64,000 nt of DNA from Aequorivita lipolytica (GCF_007997135.1 NZ_VORU01000002.1:186001-250000); one strand, 5' to 3'. Numbered from the stretch's first letter, positions 1-9,286 are shown. Made by a program: numbers and translations. The notes: a model not told the origin generated them from the letters alone.

Positions 1-962
1 AATTTCAATTTGGGCAAATTTCCCCTTATGTATTTACAGCGTTAACGCTTGCGTTTTTAGGAAGTATTGACTCATTGTTAACTTCTGTAGTTGCGGACAA
101 TATGACGAAAACCAAACACAATCCAAACCAAGAACTGATGGGACAAGGAATAGGAAACAGTGTTGCGGCAATTTTTGGTGGAATCCCAGGAGCGGGCGCA
201 ACTATCCGTACTGTCGTAAACATAAAATCTGGAGGAACAACCAAACTTTCTGGTATGATTGCCGCAGTTCTATTGTTAGTTATATTATTGGCATTGGGCC
301 CAATAGCATCACAAATTCCAGCGGCTGTACTTGCAGGAATTTTGATAACTGTAGGTATTGGCGTTATGGATTATAAAGGTTTAAAAGCAATCCCTAAAAT
401 GCAAAAGGCTGAGGTAACCATTATGATTGTGGTGTTATTGCTTTCCGTATTTTGGAACCTCGTTTATGCTGTGGGAATAGGACTTGTATTGGCTTCCATT
501 ATTTTTATGAAGAAAATTGGAGATCTTACCGCCGACCAATCAAAAGTTGTTCCATTGAAAAATGCTGATGAACTTATGATGGCTTGGAGCGACGAGCTGA
601 ATTTTCCTGAAAAACTGAAAGAAGAAGTCTTTATCAAACGTTTGGAAGGACCACTGTTTTTTGGTTACACATCAGATTTTCAACAACTGGCAAAGGAAAT
701 TCCAGATACTGCAACCCACGTAATTATACGAATGGGGAAAACACCGTATATAGATCAATCCGGACTTTATGCTATGGAAGAAGTGTTGATGGAAATTTCA
801 CAAAGAGGTATTAAGCCAATATTTGAAGGCCTTCAGGCACAACCACGTGTTATGATGGAAAAGATAGATATTATTCCAGATTTGGTTCCGAAAGAATTAA
901 TTTTTACCGACTTTAAAGAAGCGGTTAAATATGCACGTGGTAACATAAAAAACGTGATATAA
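1..962 (+). CDS. SulP family inorganic anion transporter with STAS domain (5' end outside window)
   Basis: The reading frame is open from base 3, so only the C-terminal part (about 320 residues) is visible. It reads through the SulP-typical stretch LGSIDSLLTSVVADNMT, then several hydrophobic membrane helices (about visible residues 80-165), and ends in a cytoplasmic STAS domain containing DQSGLYAMEE and a terminal KEAVKYA helix. SulP proteins are inner-membrane carriers or cotransporters of sulfate, bicarbonate or similar anions, and the STAS domain is regulatory. The substrate cannot be told from sequence. The gene ends 8 bases before the convergent CvpA gene. The family call is firm; the true start is not in the window. 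Confidence 0.93.
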   Translation, partial: FQFGQISPYVFTALTLAFLGSIDSLLTSVVADNMTKTKHNPNQELMGQGIGNSVAAIFGGIPGAGATIRTVVNIKSGGTTKLSGMIAAVLLLVILLALGPIASQIPAAVLAGILITVGIGVMDYKGLKAIPKMQKAEVTIMIVVLLLSVFWNLVYAVGIGLVLASIIFMKKIGDLTADQSKVVPLKNADELMMAWSDELNFPEKLKEEVFIKRLEGPLFFGYTSDFQQLAKEIPDTATHVIIRMGKTPYIDQSGLYAMEEVLMEISQRGIKPIFEGLQAQPRVMMEKIDIIPDLVPKELIFTDFKEAVKYARGNIKNVI

Positions 963-969
963 ACTAATC

Positions 970-1524
970 TTACTCTATAGGAAGCTCCGTTTCGCCGGGG
1001 CTTTCTTCAGGAGTAATTTCAGAATCATTGATATTTAAATTATCAACTTCCTTCATTATTGTGGGCAACACTGCTGGCGCAATAGATGCTACTGGCCCAT
1101 AAAGTATGGATGAATCGCGTTTTTCTTCAGTAAGAATTCTATAGTCTTTTGAAGCGTTTACGAACATAAAAACCACACTTATTAAAAAGGCGAATTTCAG
1201 CACATTAAAAATTCCGCCGAAAAGCTTATTGAAAATACCCAGCATCGCAAAATCGGCAACTTTTGTTAAAAGCTTTCCCAAAATACTGAACAGAATCATT
1301 ATCAATAAAAAAGTTATAACGAACGCCATAATGGTGGTAATATCTGTGCTCCAATCAAACCAACGGATAAGATAATCGCCCACATAGCCCGAAAAAAACA
1401 TCGCGCAATAAACGCCAACCACAATCCCAATTAATGAAGCGAGTGATCGAAGCAAACCTTTGCTAAACCCCACAAAAAAAGCGATGATAAAAATGATGCC
1501 TATAACAATGTCGATAGTGTTCAT
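970..1524 (-). CDS. CvpA family membrane protein
   Basis: A 184-residue protein beginning MNTIDIVIGIIF with four hydrophobic helices (about residues 5-25, 30-52, 62-86 and 105-124) and a polar, acidic C-terminal tail ending in a Pro/Glu-rich stretch. This is the layout of the CvpA (colicin V production) family of inner-membrane proteins, implicated elsewhere in envelope homeostasis and purine-linked phenotypes. The GFSKGL and SLIGIVVGVY segments fit. It stands alone, convergent with the SulP gene and divergent from the gene at 1629. The family is recognised; its role in this organism is unknown. Confidence 0.88.
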   Translation of the reverse strand: MNTIDIVIGIIFIIAFFVGFSKGLLRSLASLIGIVVGVYCAMFFSGYVGDYLIRWFDWSTDITTIMAFVITFLLIMILFSILGKLLTKVADFAMLGIFNKLFGGIFNVLKFAFLISVVFMFVNASKDYRILTEEKRDSSILYGPVASIAPAVLPTIMKEVDNLNINDSEITPEESPGETELPIE

Positions 1525-1598
1525 ATCCTGAAATTTTTCATAAATATACCATTTTCCAAATTCTGAATTTTGAATTCACAATTCAGAATTGTAAAATG

Positions 1599-1606
1599 TA
1601 TCTTTG
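1599..1606 (+). promoter_or_regulatory. -7 box TATCTTTG upstream of the 118-residue gene
   Basis: An exact match to the Bacteroidota sigma-A -7 consensus TAnnTTTG, 22 bases before the start codon at 1629. No TTG lies at the ideal -33 spacing, so this rests on the -7 box and its position. Confidence 0.5.
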
Positions 1607-1628
1607 CAGCCTAATTTATATATGAAAA

Positions 1629-1985
1629 ATGGCACGCGACGAACAATTGAAGATGCAATGGGAAGCAGTAGTTAAACTACTAAGCAACCGCTTTGCCGAT
1701 GGCGAGATTTTAGATTTGGACGCAATTATCTATTTAATCGGTTTGCAGGAATTGGGTCAATTACATCGAAAATTTAAAAAAGACGAAAAACTCAACCTAA
1801 TGCACATTGCCATCTGCCGAGTTTTAGAACCTTATGGATATTACCAGTTTGATTACGTAGACGAAGAAGGCTGGCCGCATTATCACGTTTTAGAACAATT
1901 ACCGCCATTAAAAGCCGGTGAACAAAGTGTATTGATGAAGGAGGCTATTGTGCAGTATTTTGTGGAGAAGGAGGTGATTATTTAA
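1629..1985 (+). CDS. Conserved hypothetical protein, 118 residues
   Basis: Starts MARDEQLKMQWEAVVKLL at an ATG. An overlapping ATG at 1622 is in another frame and closes quickly. It is soluble, mixed-charge and Leu-rich, with no signal peptide, membrane segment or recognisable catalytic motif. It has the look of a small flavobacterial housekeeping protein: LDLDAIIYLIGLQELGQ, then a Tyr-rich GYYQFDYVDEEGWPHYHVLE stretch. A good promoter box precedes it and pheS follows about 95 bases downstream on the same strand. I do not recognise a function and do not propose one. That it is a real gene is supported by length, promoter and codon use matching its neighbours. Confidence 0.75.
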   Translation: MARDEQLKMQWEAVVKLLSNRFADGEILDLDAIIYLIGLQELGQLHRKFKKDEKLNLMHIAICRVLEPYGYYQFDYVDEEGWPHYHVLEQLPPLKAGEQSVLMKEAIVQYFVEKEVII

Positions 1986-2081
1986 TCGATTAATTAAAAA
2001 AAATCAAAAACATAATTGCGCTTATACGCGTGTTACACTACAAAAAATCATTAGTGAATTCGTGGCAAAAAAAGATTTAAA

Positions 2082-3101
2082 ATGATAGAAATAATAAAAA
2101 AACACATAGCCGAAGTACAAGCCTTTTCTTCAACCAATAAAGAAGAAATAGAAAACTTCCGTATAAAATATCTGGGTAAAAAAGGACTTTTAAACGACTT
2201 TTTTGCCGAGTTTAAAAATGTGCCGAACGAGCAGAAAAAGGAGTTTGGGCAGGTTATAAACACCCTTAAAAACACCGCGCAGGAAAAAGTAGATTCGCTG
2301 AAAGAGGCATTGGAGAACAGCACAGAAACAAAAGGCGTTTACGGCGATCTTTCCCGTCCGGGCGAAGTGATTCCGTTGGGTTCGCGTCATCCTATTTCTA
2401 TTGTAAAAAACAAAATTATCGACATCTTTTTGCGCATCGGTTTCAACGTTTCCGAAGGGCCCGAAATCGAGGATGACTGGCATAATTTTACAGCACTAAA
2501 CCTGCCCGAATATCACCCTGCCCGCGATATGCAGGATACGTTTTTCGTCCAGACCAATCCAGACGTTTTGTTGCGCACGCACACATCTTCGGTACAGGTT
2601 CGGTATATGGAAAATAACAAACCACCTATTCGTACCATTTCACCGGGTCGTGTTTATAGAAATGAAGCCATTTCCGCACGCTCACACTGCTTTTTCCACC
2701 AAGTGGAAGGTTTGTATGTGGACAAAGGCGTAAGCTTCGCAGATTTAAAGCAAACGTTACAATATTTCACTACTGAAATGTTTGGGAAATCTAAAATCCG
2801 TCTTCGTCCGTCCTATTTTCCTTTCACGGAACCAAGCGCTGAAGTTGACGTTTATTGGGGATTAGAAACCGAAGCAGATCATAGAATCACCAAAGGAACA
2901 GGCTGGCTAGAAATTGGCGGTTGCGGAATGGTTGATCCCAACGTACTTAAAAACTGCGGCATAGATCCCGAAGAATATTCAGGCTTTGCCTTTGGCGTTG
3001 GCATAGATCGTATCGCGATGCTTTTGCACCAAATTCCCGATATAAGAATGTTCAGCGAAAACGATGTTCGATTTTTGGAACAATTTAAAAGTGTACTCTA
3101 A
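2082..3101 (+). CDS. pheS: Phenylalanyl-tRNA synthetase alpha subunit
   Basis: A 339-residue class II synthetase subunit that charges tRNA-Phe as part of the alpha2beta2 enzyme. The N-terminal coiled-coil arm (residues 1-90, with YLGKKGLLNDFF) binds tRNA. The catalytic core follows, with the motif 2 region PIRTISPGRVYRNE, the characteristic WHNFTALNLPEYHPARDMQDTF, and the motif 3 region GFAFGVGIDRIAML. The start MIEIIKKHIAEVQAF fits the usual length. As is common in Bacteroidota, pheT is not adjacent; the next genes are a tiny membrane protein and unknowns on the same strand. Confidence 0.98.
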   Translation: MIEIIKKHIAEVQAFSSTNKEEIENFRIKYLGKKGLLNDFFAEFKNVPNEQKKEFGQVINTLKNTAQEKVDSLKEALENSTETKGVYGDLSRPGEVIPLGSRHPISIVKNKIIDIFLRIGFNVSEGPEIEDDWHNFTALNLPEYHPARDMQDTFFVQTNPDVLLRTHTSSVQVRYMENNKPPIRTISPGRVYRNEAISARSHCFFHQVEGLYVDKGVSFADLKQTLQYFTTEMFGKSKIRLRPSYFPFTEPSAEVDVYWGLETEADHRITKGTGWLEIGGCGMVDPNVLKNCGIDPEEYSGFAFGVGIDRIAMLLHQIPDIRMFSENDVRFLEQFKSVL

Positions 3102-3158
3102 AAAAGATATAAGACCGTTTCGCATAAGATACAAGACTTAATTCCAAATAAAATTACT

Positions 3159-3323
3159 ATGAAAAAATACCTCGTTATTGCCTTGTTAGTCATCGTTGCA
3201 CTTATTGTGGCGTATTTTACTTTTATAATCGCAGCCATAAAGATTGTGCTGGGCGCAATTTTGCTTGGCGTTGCGGCAATAGCGCTTTTGGTAGTTTGGA
3301 TTATGTGGAAAATTGACGATTAG
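3159..3323 (+). CDS. Small membrane protein, 54 residues
   Basis: An ATG at 3159 opens a 54-codon frame closing at TAG 3321-3323, starting MKKYLVIALLVIVALIV. Almost the whole protein is hydrophobic: two helices (about residues 4-26 and 29-49) with a short hinge around Ala-Lys, and a charged WKIDD tail. It lies 57 bases after pheS and two bases before the next ATG, so it is probably in one transcript with them. Nothing in it suggests a specific function. The gene call rests on tight packing and the complete two-helix design. Confidence 0.6.
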   Translation: MKKYLVIALLVIVALIVAYFTFIIAAIKIVLGAILLGVAAIALLVVWIMWKIDD

Positions 3324-3325
3324 TT

Positions 3326-3721
3326 ATGCGAAAAGATATTGAAATCCCCAAAGCCGAAAGCGTGCATATTATTGCCGTAAAGGAATGGGACAAAGATTTT
3401 ACTCAACAACTTTGGAACGTTTATTTGGTGAACAATCGCGAGGACGAAATTGATACTGTTTTAGTGCTATCTCGCGGTAAAAGTGACGATAAAAAAACTT
3501 CCACATTACGTCACGGTTTGGGAAATTTGAAACCAAAATCTTCAGCGAAAGTAGAGTTCATTCCAACAGAAGTTTTGGGTTTTACGAATGAATATTTGGT
3601 CACTTTTTTTGCTGAAAATAAACTCTTTGAACGCAAATTCATTTTTGAACCGAACAGTATTTCTGAAGAAAATATAGTTGAAATTCCAGTTTTGGAAAGC
3701 GAAGGAATTTTGGCAAAATAA
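3326..3721 (+). CDS. Conserved hypothetical protein, 131 residues
   Basis: Begins MRKDIEIPKAESVHIIAV two bases after the stop of the small membrane protein. It is soluble and beta-rich, with a charged loop SRGKSDDKKTSTLRHGL and no signal peptide. The region downstream of flavobacterial pheS often carries such a protein. I know of no assigned function and see no catalytic motif. The ATPase gene follows within 10 bases on the same strand, so pheS, the 54-residue protein, this gene and the ATPase may form a co-directional cluster. Confidence 0.72.
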   Translation: MRKDIEIPKAESVHIIAVKEWDKDFTQQLWNVYLVNNREDEIDTVLVLSRGKSDDKKTSTLRHGLGNLKPKSSAKVEFIPTEVLGFTNEYLVTFFAENKLFERKFIFEPNSISEENIVEIPVLESEGILAK

Positions 3722-3730
3722 TATCTTGTG

Positions 3731-4678
3731 ATGCTAAAAGTTGAAATCGATTCCTTTTCCTATTCCGAAAGGACCATTTTAAAAGACATTCATTTCACGC
3801 TGAAACCTGGCGAACATCTCAGCATTCTCGGGGAAAGCGGCTGCGGAAAATCTACACTTTTACATCTTGTTTACGGTTTGCTCCATTTAGAAAACGGGAC
3901 GATTCATTACAACGAAAAAAAACTTCTCGGCCCAACCAAAACGCTCATTCCCGGCGAACCATTTATAAAGCTTGTAGCGCAAGAATTCAAAATTATGCCT
4001 TTCACCACCGTTGCCGAAAACTTGGGTTCACATCTTTCGCGGTTGGATGAAGAAAAGGATGAAAAACGTATTGACGAACTTTTGAAAGTCGTTGAATTGG
4101 AAACCTTCAAAAACACACTAGTAAAAAACTTAAGCGGCGGACAAAAACAGCGCGTAGCTTTGGCGAAAGCTTTGGCAAACGAACCTGAAATCCTTTTGCT
4201 GGATGAGCCTTTTAGTAATATTGACACCTTTCTAAAAAGTAAATTACAGCGGAAAATTTTCAGTTATTTGAAAGAAAAAAATATCAGTTGCATCACCGCG
4301 ACCCACGACAGTGAAGAGGCTTTAGCATTTTCAGATAAAATTTTAATGCTGAAAAACGGCACCGAAGAAATGTACGGAACGCCAGAATTTATTTACAAAA
4401 ATGTTTCAACTGAATATCAGGCGGGGTTTTTTGGAGAAGCAAATCTACTTCCGGAAAAACTCTTTTCTTCCGAAAAGGCTTCGGCAGAAATCATCGTTTT
4501 TCCACACCAACTTGAAATTTCCGAAGAGAAAACAAAACTAGAAGTTACCGTGAAAAAGTGCTATTTTAAAGGAACTCATTTTTTAGCTGAAGCAGATTAT
4601 AATGGCAAAATAATATTTTTCAACAACCCATTTCCACTGAGAAAAGGAAATATTAGTTATCTGAAAATTTCAGAATAA
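3731..4678 (+). CDS. ABC transporter ATP-binding protein, orphan
   Basis: A 315-residue ATPase. Walker A is GESGCGKST, the signature is LSGGQKQRVALAKAL, Walker B is ILLLDEPFSNID, and the H-loop is ITATHDSEEA. The C-terminal 90 residues after the nucleotide-binding domain look like the beta-rich regulatory (TOBE-like) extension of the iron, sulfate and polyamine import ATPases (FbpC/CysA/PotA group). A GTG at 3728 directly precedes the ATG at 3731; I use the ATG. No permease or binding protein is nearby, so the transported substrate is unknown. It ends two bases before a convergent oxidoreductase gene. Confidence 0.9.
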   Translation: MLKVEIDSFSYSERTILKDIHFTLKPGEHLSILGESGCGKSTLLHLVYGLLHLENGTIHYNEKKLLGPTKTLIPGEPFIKLVAQEFKIMPFTTVAENLGSHLSRLDEEKDEKRIDELLKVVELETFKNTLVKNLSGGQKQRVALAKALANEPEILLLDEPFSNIDTFLKSKLQRKIFSYLKEKNISCITATHDSEEALAFSDKILMLKNGTEEMYGTPEFIYKNVSTEYQAGFFGEANLLPEKLFSSEKASAEIIVFPHQLEISEEKTKLEVTVKKCYFKGTHFLAEADYNGKIIFFNNPFPLRKGNISYLKISE

Positions 4679-4680
4679 TA

Positions 4681-5676
4681 CTAAACCATAACTATCATTT
4701 TCCCTTTATTCTTCCCATCAAACAAGTCAATAAACGCTTGTGGAATATTTTCAAAACCTTCAACCACGGTTTCCATATAGTTAAGTTTATCCTGCTCCAT
4801 CCACGCTGCTAATTGTTTTTGGGCGGGACCAAAATCTTTTACAAAATCACGTACCGTAAACCCTTGCATTAAAATACTATTTTTAATGAGTGTTGTTTCA
4901 ACACGCGGCCCAGTTGGTGTTTCGGTTTTATTATAAAGTGAAATAGCGCCGCAGTTTATTATGCGTCCGTATTTATTCATATTTTGAAGAGCAGCATCAA
5001 GAATTTCGCCACCTACATTGTCATAATAAACATCCACACCATCGGGACAGGCTTCGGCAATCGCCTTTTTCATTTCTTTTGTGGTTTTATAATTGATTGC
5101 ATCGTCAAAACCAAACTTCTCTTGAATTCGGTCAATTTTTTCTTCACTGCCCGCAATTCCCACAACTCTGCATCCTTTTATTTTTCCTATCTGGCCAACA
5201 ACGCTACCCACGGCGCCCGCAGCTCCAGAAACTAAAAGTGTTTCGCCTTTTTCAAGTTTACCAATTTTTTCTAAACCTAAATATGCTGTCATCCCTGTTA
5301 ATCCCAAAACGCCCAAATAGGCTTTCAGCGGCGCTTTTTTGCTATCAACTTTATTTAATCCATTCCCGTTCGAGGTTTGAAACTGTTTCCACTGAAGCAT
5401 TCCATTTACAAAATCGCCTTTCTCGAAATTCTTATTATTAGATTCAACAACTTCTGCGATAATACCAGATTCCAAAGGTTTGCCAACTTCAAAAGGGGCT
5501 ATATAAGATTTCTCGTCGCGCATCCTTCCGCGCAGATAGGGATCTACGGATACGTATTTGGTTTTCAGTAATATTTCGCCTTCTTTGATTTGTGATTTTT
5601 CTTCTTCGGTAAACTCAAAATCTTGCGGTGATGGTCTTCCTTTTGGACGGTTTTTCAATAAAATTACTTTGTTCAT
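4681..5676 (-). CDS. NADP-dependent oxidoreductase, MDR superfamily (CurA/prostaglandin reductase type)
   Basis: A 331-residue zinc-independent medium-chain reductase. It has the N-terminal KNRPKGRPSPQDFEF and YVSVDPYLRGRM signatures of the curcumin/2-alkenal/prostaglandin reductase group, a Rossmann nucleotide-binding motif in VSGAAGAVGSVVGQIGK, and YDNVGGEILDAAL. These enzymes reduce the C=C bond of enones with NADPH in the cytoplasm, often as detoxification. Catalytic zinc cysteines are absent, as expected. It is a single gene with no functional link to its neighbours. The exact substrate cannot be inferred. Confidence 0.93.
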   Translation of the reverse strand: MNKVILLKNRPKGRPSPQDFEFTEEEKSQIKEGEILLKTKYVSVDPYLRGRMRDEKSYIAPFEVGKPLESGIIAEVVESNNKNFEKGDFVNGMLQWKQFQTSNGNGLNKVDSKKAPLKAYLGVLGLTGMTAYLGLEKIGKLEKGETLLVSGAAGAVGSVVGQIGKIKGCRVVGIAGSEEKIDRIQEKFGFDDAINYKTTKEMKKAIAEACPDGVDVYYDNVGGEILDAALQNMNKYGRIINCGAISLYNKTETPTGPRVETTLIKNSILMQGFTVRDFVKDFGPAQKQLAAWMEQDKLNYMETVVEGFENIPQAFIDLFDGKNKGKMIVMV

Positions 5677-5842
5677 CGGTGCTGTTTTTTTATTTCGGTT
5701 TCATAAAATTAAAGCTTAAAAAGACAACTGCCATAACACCTTTGTTTATTTAATAAAAGTATAACAGACTTACATTTCTGATAAGATTAACGAACTTAGC
5801 TTTTAAGCGTAATACCTTTGCAAGTTCTGAAACCAATTACTT

Positions 5843-8101
5843 TTGAAATCATCAAAAAACATACTTTTTTCTTCTTTAAAAGACCTTTCTGAGTTCTTTA
5901 AAAGTACCGATTTTTCCAAAGCCATATTGCTGGGAATTGCACTAACACTTCCTATAATTGCGGGAGTAAAACTGGATGCGCTACAAATTGGTATTACTAT
6001 TACTGTTGGGGCTTTGCTTGCATCGCCAAGTGATGTAAGCGGGAGTATTCGCCATAAAACTACAGGAATTTTATTCGCCACTTTATTAGCAATGCTTGTA
6101 AGTTTGATTGGTGGTTATTTGCACCTTTCACTATGGTTGCTCTTTCCCATTTTGGGAATTTTAATGTTTGCCATTTCCTATATTTCTATTTATGGCTTTC
6201 GCGCTTCCCTTATTAGTTTTTCGGGCCTTTTTGCTTTGGTGCTTAGTTTTTCAAATGTTTCGGGCAGTGGGATGGAGCCTTATGAAAGAATGCTGCTTAT
6301 TGGTATCGGTGGGCTTTGGTATGCTTCAGTTGCGCTGCTTTGGCATTTTATTTTTCCAAAGGCGCCCACAGAATATTATCTTTCAAAAACACTCAAACTA
6401 ACAGCAGATTATTTAAAAACGCGGGGAGAATTGGTTGCCGAAACAACAGACCGCACAGAGCTTTTAAAAAAACTGTTGAACCTGCAGACTGACTTAACCA
6501 ACATTCACGAAACGTTGCGGGATATTTTGATTGCAAGCCGAACGGGTTCTGGAAAAAGTGATTATGAAGGCAAGCGACTGCTCATTTTTGTACAATTGGT
6601 AGATATGCTGGAACTGGCAATGGCAAACCCAGTAAACTATACAAAAACTGATGCGTTTTTTGAAAAGAAACCAGCGCAACTGGCAGATTTTCAAGGTTTA
6701 CTTTTTGCGATGAGTAGCAGGCTGAATGTAATTGCCGCAAATATTTCCACTCCTAAAAGGCTTCGGGATAACACTAAAATTGAAGAGTTTCACAAAAAGA
6801 TTAAAAACGATATCTCCAAATATGCATCGGCTTCAAATGAAACCTTTGATGAAAATTTATTGCTGCTCAAAAATCTTTTCAAGTATCAAAAAGAGCAAAT
6901 AAAAAAAATCGAAAAAATAGAATGGCTTCTAAAAAACCCTGCACAACGTGAGCTTTCATTGCTTAAAAAAGAAGATTCACGAAGATTTTTAACAAAACAG
7001 AATTACGATTTTGAAGTCCTAACTGAAAACTTCAATTTACGCTCACCAATTTTTAAACACTCGCTGCGGCTTGCTGTAATGACTATGATTGGTTATGGCG
7101 TGGGTATACTGTTTTCGGTCCAAAATCCATACTGGATTCTGCTCACATTAATTGTAATTATGCGTCCCACTTTTGGGCTTACAAAAACACGTTCCAAAGA
7201 AAGAACTATCGGAACTCTTATTGGCGGTGCCTTGGCTGTAGGTATTGTTCTGTTAACTCAAAATACTACGGTTTACGGTATTTTGGCTATCGGCTCACTG
7301 GTAATCGCTTTTTCAATGGTACAGCGTAACTATAAGGCGGCGGCAACTTTTATTACGCTGAGTGTGGTATTTATTTATGCGCTAATGCGGCCAGATATTT
7401 TCAACGTAATTCAATATCGCGTGATGGATACATTGATTGGCGCTGGATTGGCAACCCTGGGAAACCTAATTCTTTGGCCAGCATGGGAAATTCAGGGAAT
7501 GCAAAAAACATTATTGGAAACCATTAAGGCGAATAGAATTTATTTGGAAGAAATTATAAATTTCTACAACAAAAAAGGAAATGTTCCTTCGGAGTATAAA
7601 GTGGCCCGTAAAAAAGCTTTTTTGGAAATGTCTGATCTCAGCGCTGCCTTCCAACGGATGACACAGGAGCCAAAATCAAAACAGAAAAGCTTGGATAAGG
7701 TTTACGAAATAACCGTGCTTAACCATACTTTCTTATCCTCTATGGCTTCCCTGAGCACTTACATTTTAAACAATCCAACCACCCCTGCTTCAAAAAACTT
7801 CAATAAGGTTTCTGAAAGCATAATTCAGAACCTTTCAGAAGCGGAAGGAATTTTAAAGGAAGAAATTGAACAAAATCCTTCTGAAAATACTTCACAAGAA
7901 AATGAGCCTGTATCACATTCCGAAGATCTTTTTGATGCAACTTTTGGAAAGAGCATAATTTTTTCTGAAGAAGAAAAAGCATCGCAATCGGAAGGTTTCC
8001 ACTCAAAAATTGAAGAAGCACATTTGGTACGAGAACAACTAAAATGGTTATTAACAATGAGTGCTAAAATGCCAAAACTTTTGCGCGAAACCCAGTTTTG
8101 A
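5843..8101 (+). CDS. FUSC/YccS-like inner-membrane protein
   Basis: A 752-residue protein with two membrane clusters (about residues 28-165 and 400-545), each followed by a helical cytoplasmic region. This is the FUSC layout of the YccS/YhfK and aromatic-acid-exporter families. The second cluster carries NPYWILLTLIVIMRPTFGLTKTRS, a hallmark of the family. The only plausible start is TTG at 5843: a stop lies 15 bases upstream and no ATG is available near the first helix. A C-terminal acidic tail is typical of flavobacterial members. It is probably an efflux component, with unknown substrate and no membrane-fusion partner adjacent. Confidence 0.88.
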   Translation: MKSSKNILFSSLKDLSEFFKSTDFSKAILLGIALTLPIIAGVKLDALQIGITITVGALLASPSDVSGSIRHKTTGILFATLLAMLVSLIGGYLHLSLWLLFPILGILMFAISYISIYGFRASLISFSGLFALVLSFSNVSGSGMEPYERMLLIGIGGLWYASVALLWHFIFPKAPTEYYLSKTLKLTADYLKTRGELVAETTDRTELLKKLLNLQTDLTNIHETLRDILIASRTGSGKSDYEGKRLLIFVQLVDMLELAMANPVNYTKTDAFFEKKPAQLADFQGLLFAMSSRLNVIAANISTPKRLRDNTKIEEFHKKIKNDISKYASASNETFDENLLLLKNLFKYQKEQIKKIEKIEWLLKNPAQRELSLLKKEDSRRFLTKQNYDFEVLTENFNLRSPIFKHSLRLAVMTMIGYGVGILFSVQNPYWILLTLIVIMRPTFGLTKTRSKERTIGTLIGGALAVGIVLLTQNTTVYGILAIGSLVIAFSMVQRNYKAAATFITLSVVFIYALMRPDIFNVIQYRVMDTLIGAGLATLGNLILWPAWEIQGMQKTLLETIKANRIYLEEIINFYNKKGNVPSEYKVARKKAFLEMSDLSAAFQRMTQEPKSKQKSLDKVYEITVLNHTFLSSMASLSTYILNNPTTPASKNFNKVSESIIQNLSEAEGILKEEIEQNPSENTSQENEPVSHSEDLFDATFGKSIIFSEEEKASQSEGFHSKIEEAHLVREQLKWLLTMSAKMPKLLRETQF

Positions 8102-8111
8102 AAACTTGTTT

Positions 8112-8570
8112 TTACTTCACACTCGTAATTTTATAAACACTTCCGTTAAGGTTAAATTCGTCTCCTTTATTTTTCCCAGAAATAAGCATTCCCACTGGAG
8201 AATTTAGAGCAACACAGAGATAATCTGTTTTACCAATTGCAACCGTACCTATAGAAATACTGATAAAATAGGTATACTTATCCGTATAGACCAAACTCCC
8301 CAAACGTGCATAATCTGAGGTGGCTTTTACGTCAATCTTTTTAAGAATCTGTACAACCTTTTCAATTTCCTGTAATTGTTTCCCAGCGTTTTCACGGTCT
8401 ATTTGTAGCATTGCACGACCAGTTTCATGTTTATCGCCACTGCTGCTTTTAGATTCTTCCAGCAAAGATTCTTCAATGTCAACAATGGTTTGTTTAATTT
8501 TCGAATAACGATTGTCAACCTGTTTTTGACAGTGTTGCAGCAATTCGGTTTTAAGTTCTACTGCGATCAT
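8112..8570 (-). CDS. GreA/GreB-like C-terminal domain protein
   Basis: A 152-residue cytoplasmic protein. The N-terminal half is helical and includes SSSGDKHETGRAMLQIDRE. The C-terminal half, with SPVGMLISGKNKGDEF, resembles the FKBP-like domain of transcription elongation factors GreA/GreB (SPLG...GKKvGD). Flavobacterial homologues are often mislabelled as 3-oxoacyl-ACP synthase, and nothing in the sequence supports that label. The start overlaps the stop of mtgA by four bases, indicating translational coupling. Binding to RNA polymerase is an inference from the fold only; the acidic coiled-coil tip of true GreA is not clearly present. Confidence 0.75.
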   Translation of the reverse strand: MIAVELKTELLQHCQKQVDNRYSKIKQTIVDIEESLLEESKSSSGDKHETGRAMLQIDRENAGKQLQEIEKVVQILKKIDVKATSDYARLGSLVYTDKYTYFISISIGTVAIGKTDYLCVALNSPVGMLISGKNKGDEFNLNGSVYKITSVK

Positions 8571-9286
8571 TTTTTCTTTTTGGTTTTCTTTTTATCCTCC
8601 TTTGGCTCCTGTTTTTCCAATATAAATGGTCCATAATAAAGCATTTGCCGAACGATCCATTGCGTTCTTCGGGCAACGTAATTACCGGGCGGATTTGCTC
8701 TGTAGCGCTGTGGACTGGGCAAAATTGCAGCAATTGCAGCCGCATTTTCAGTACGAAGATTTTTTGCAGATTTTTTAAACCAATATTGCGAAGCTGCTTC
8801 AGCGCCAAAAACGCCATTGCCCATTTCAATGCTGTTTAGATATACTTCCAAAATGCGCTCTTTGCTCCAAAGGGTTTCAATCAGTAACGTAAAGTATGCT
8901 TCCAACCCCTTTCTAAACCAAGTGCGGCCAGGCCACAAAAAAGCGTTTTTAGCTGTCTGCTGCGAAATGGTACTACCGCCACGAAGCTTTTTTCCTTTTT
9001 CGTTGTTTTTTAATGCTTTTTCTATGGCTTCACGATCAAAACCGCTGTGACTTAAGAATGTTTGGTCTTCGGCACAAATAACAGCTAGTTGTAAATACGG
9101 AGAAATTTCTTCAATTGGCACCCAATCGTGGCGGGTTTCGTAATCTTTATTACCCTCAATGGAGCGAATTGCCATCAATGGCGTGTACGGAACTGGAACG
9201 AATTTGTATAGCAATACCCAAAGAACTGTAAGCCCGATGAACCAAAGGAAAAATTTAAAAATAAATTTGAATAGTTTTTTAATCAT
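8567..9286 (-). CDS. mtgA: Monofunctional biosynthetic peptidoglycan transglycosylase
   Basis: A 239-residue GT51 enzyme that polymerises lipid II glycan strands at the outer face of the inner membrane. One N-terminal membrane helix (residues 8-28) precedes the catalytic domain. It holds AEDQTFLSHSGFD (catalytic Glu about residue 73), RGGSTISQQTAKNAFLWPGR, KERILEVYLNSIEMGNG and GAEAASQYWFKKSA. There is no transpeptidase domain, and a Lys-rich tail ends the protein. It overlaps the upstream oxidoreductase by 8 bases and the downstream GreA-like gene by 4, so the three are a coupled minus-strand unit. Confidence 0.96.
   Translation of the reverse strand: MIKKLFKFIFKFFLWFIGLTVLWVLLYKFVPVPYTPLMAIRSIEGNKDYETRHDWVPIEEISPYLQLAVICAEDQTFLSHSGFDREAIEKALKNNEKGKKLRGGSTISQQTAKNAFLWPGRTWFRKGLEAYFTLLIETLWSKERILEVYLNSIEMGNGVFGAEAASQYWFKKSAKNLRTENAAAIAAILPSPQRYRANPPGNYVARRTQWIVRQMLYYGPFILEKQEPKEDKKKTKKKK

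Noticed and set aside
8112-8570. 3-oxoacyl-ACP synthase annotation for the GreA-like gene
   Set aside because: No ketosynthase motif; too short; the C-terminal half resembles the Gre factor domain.
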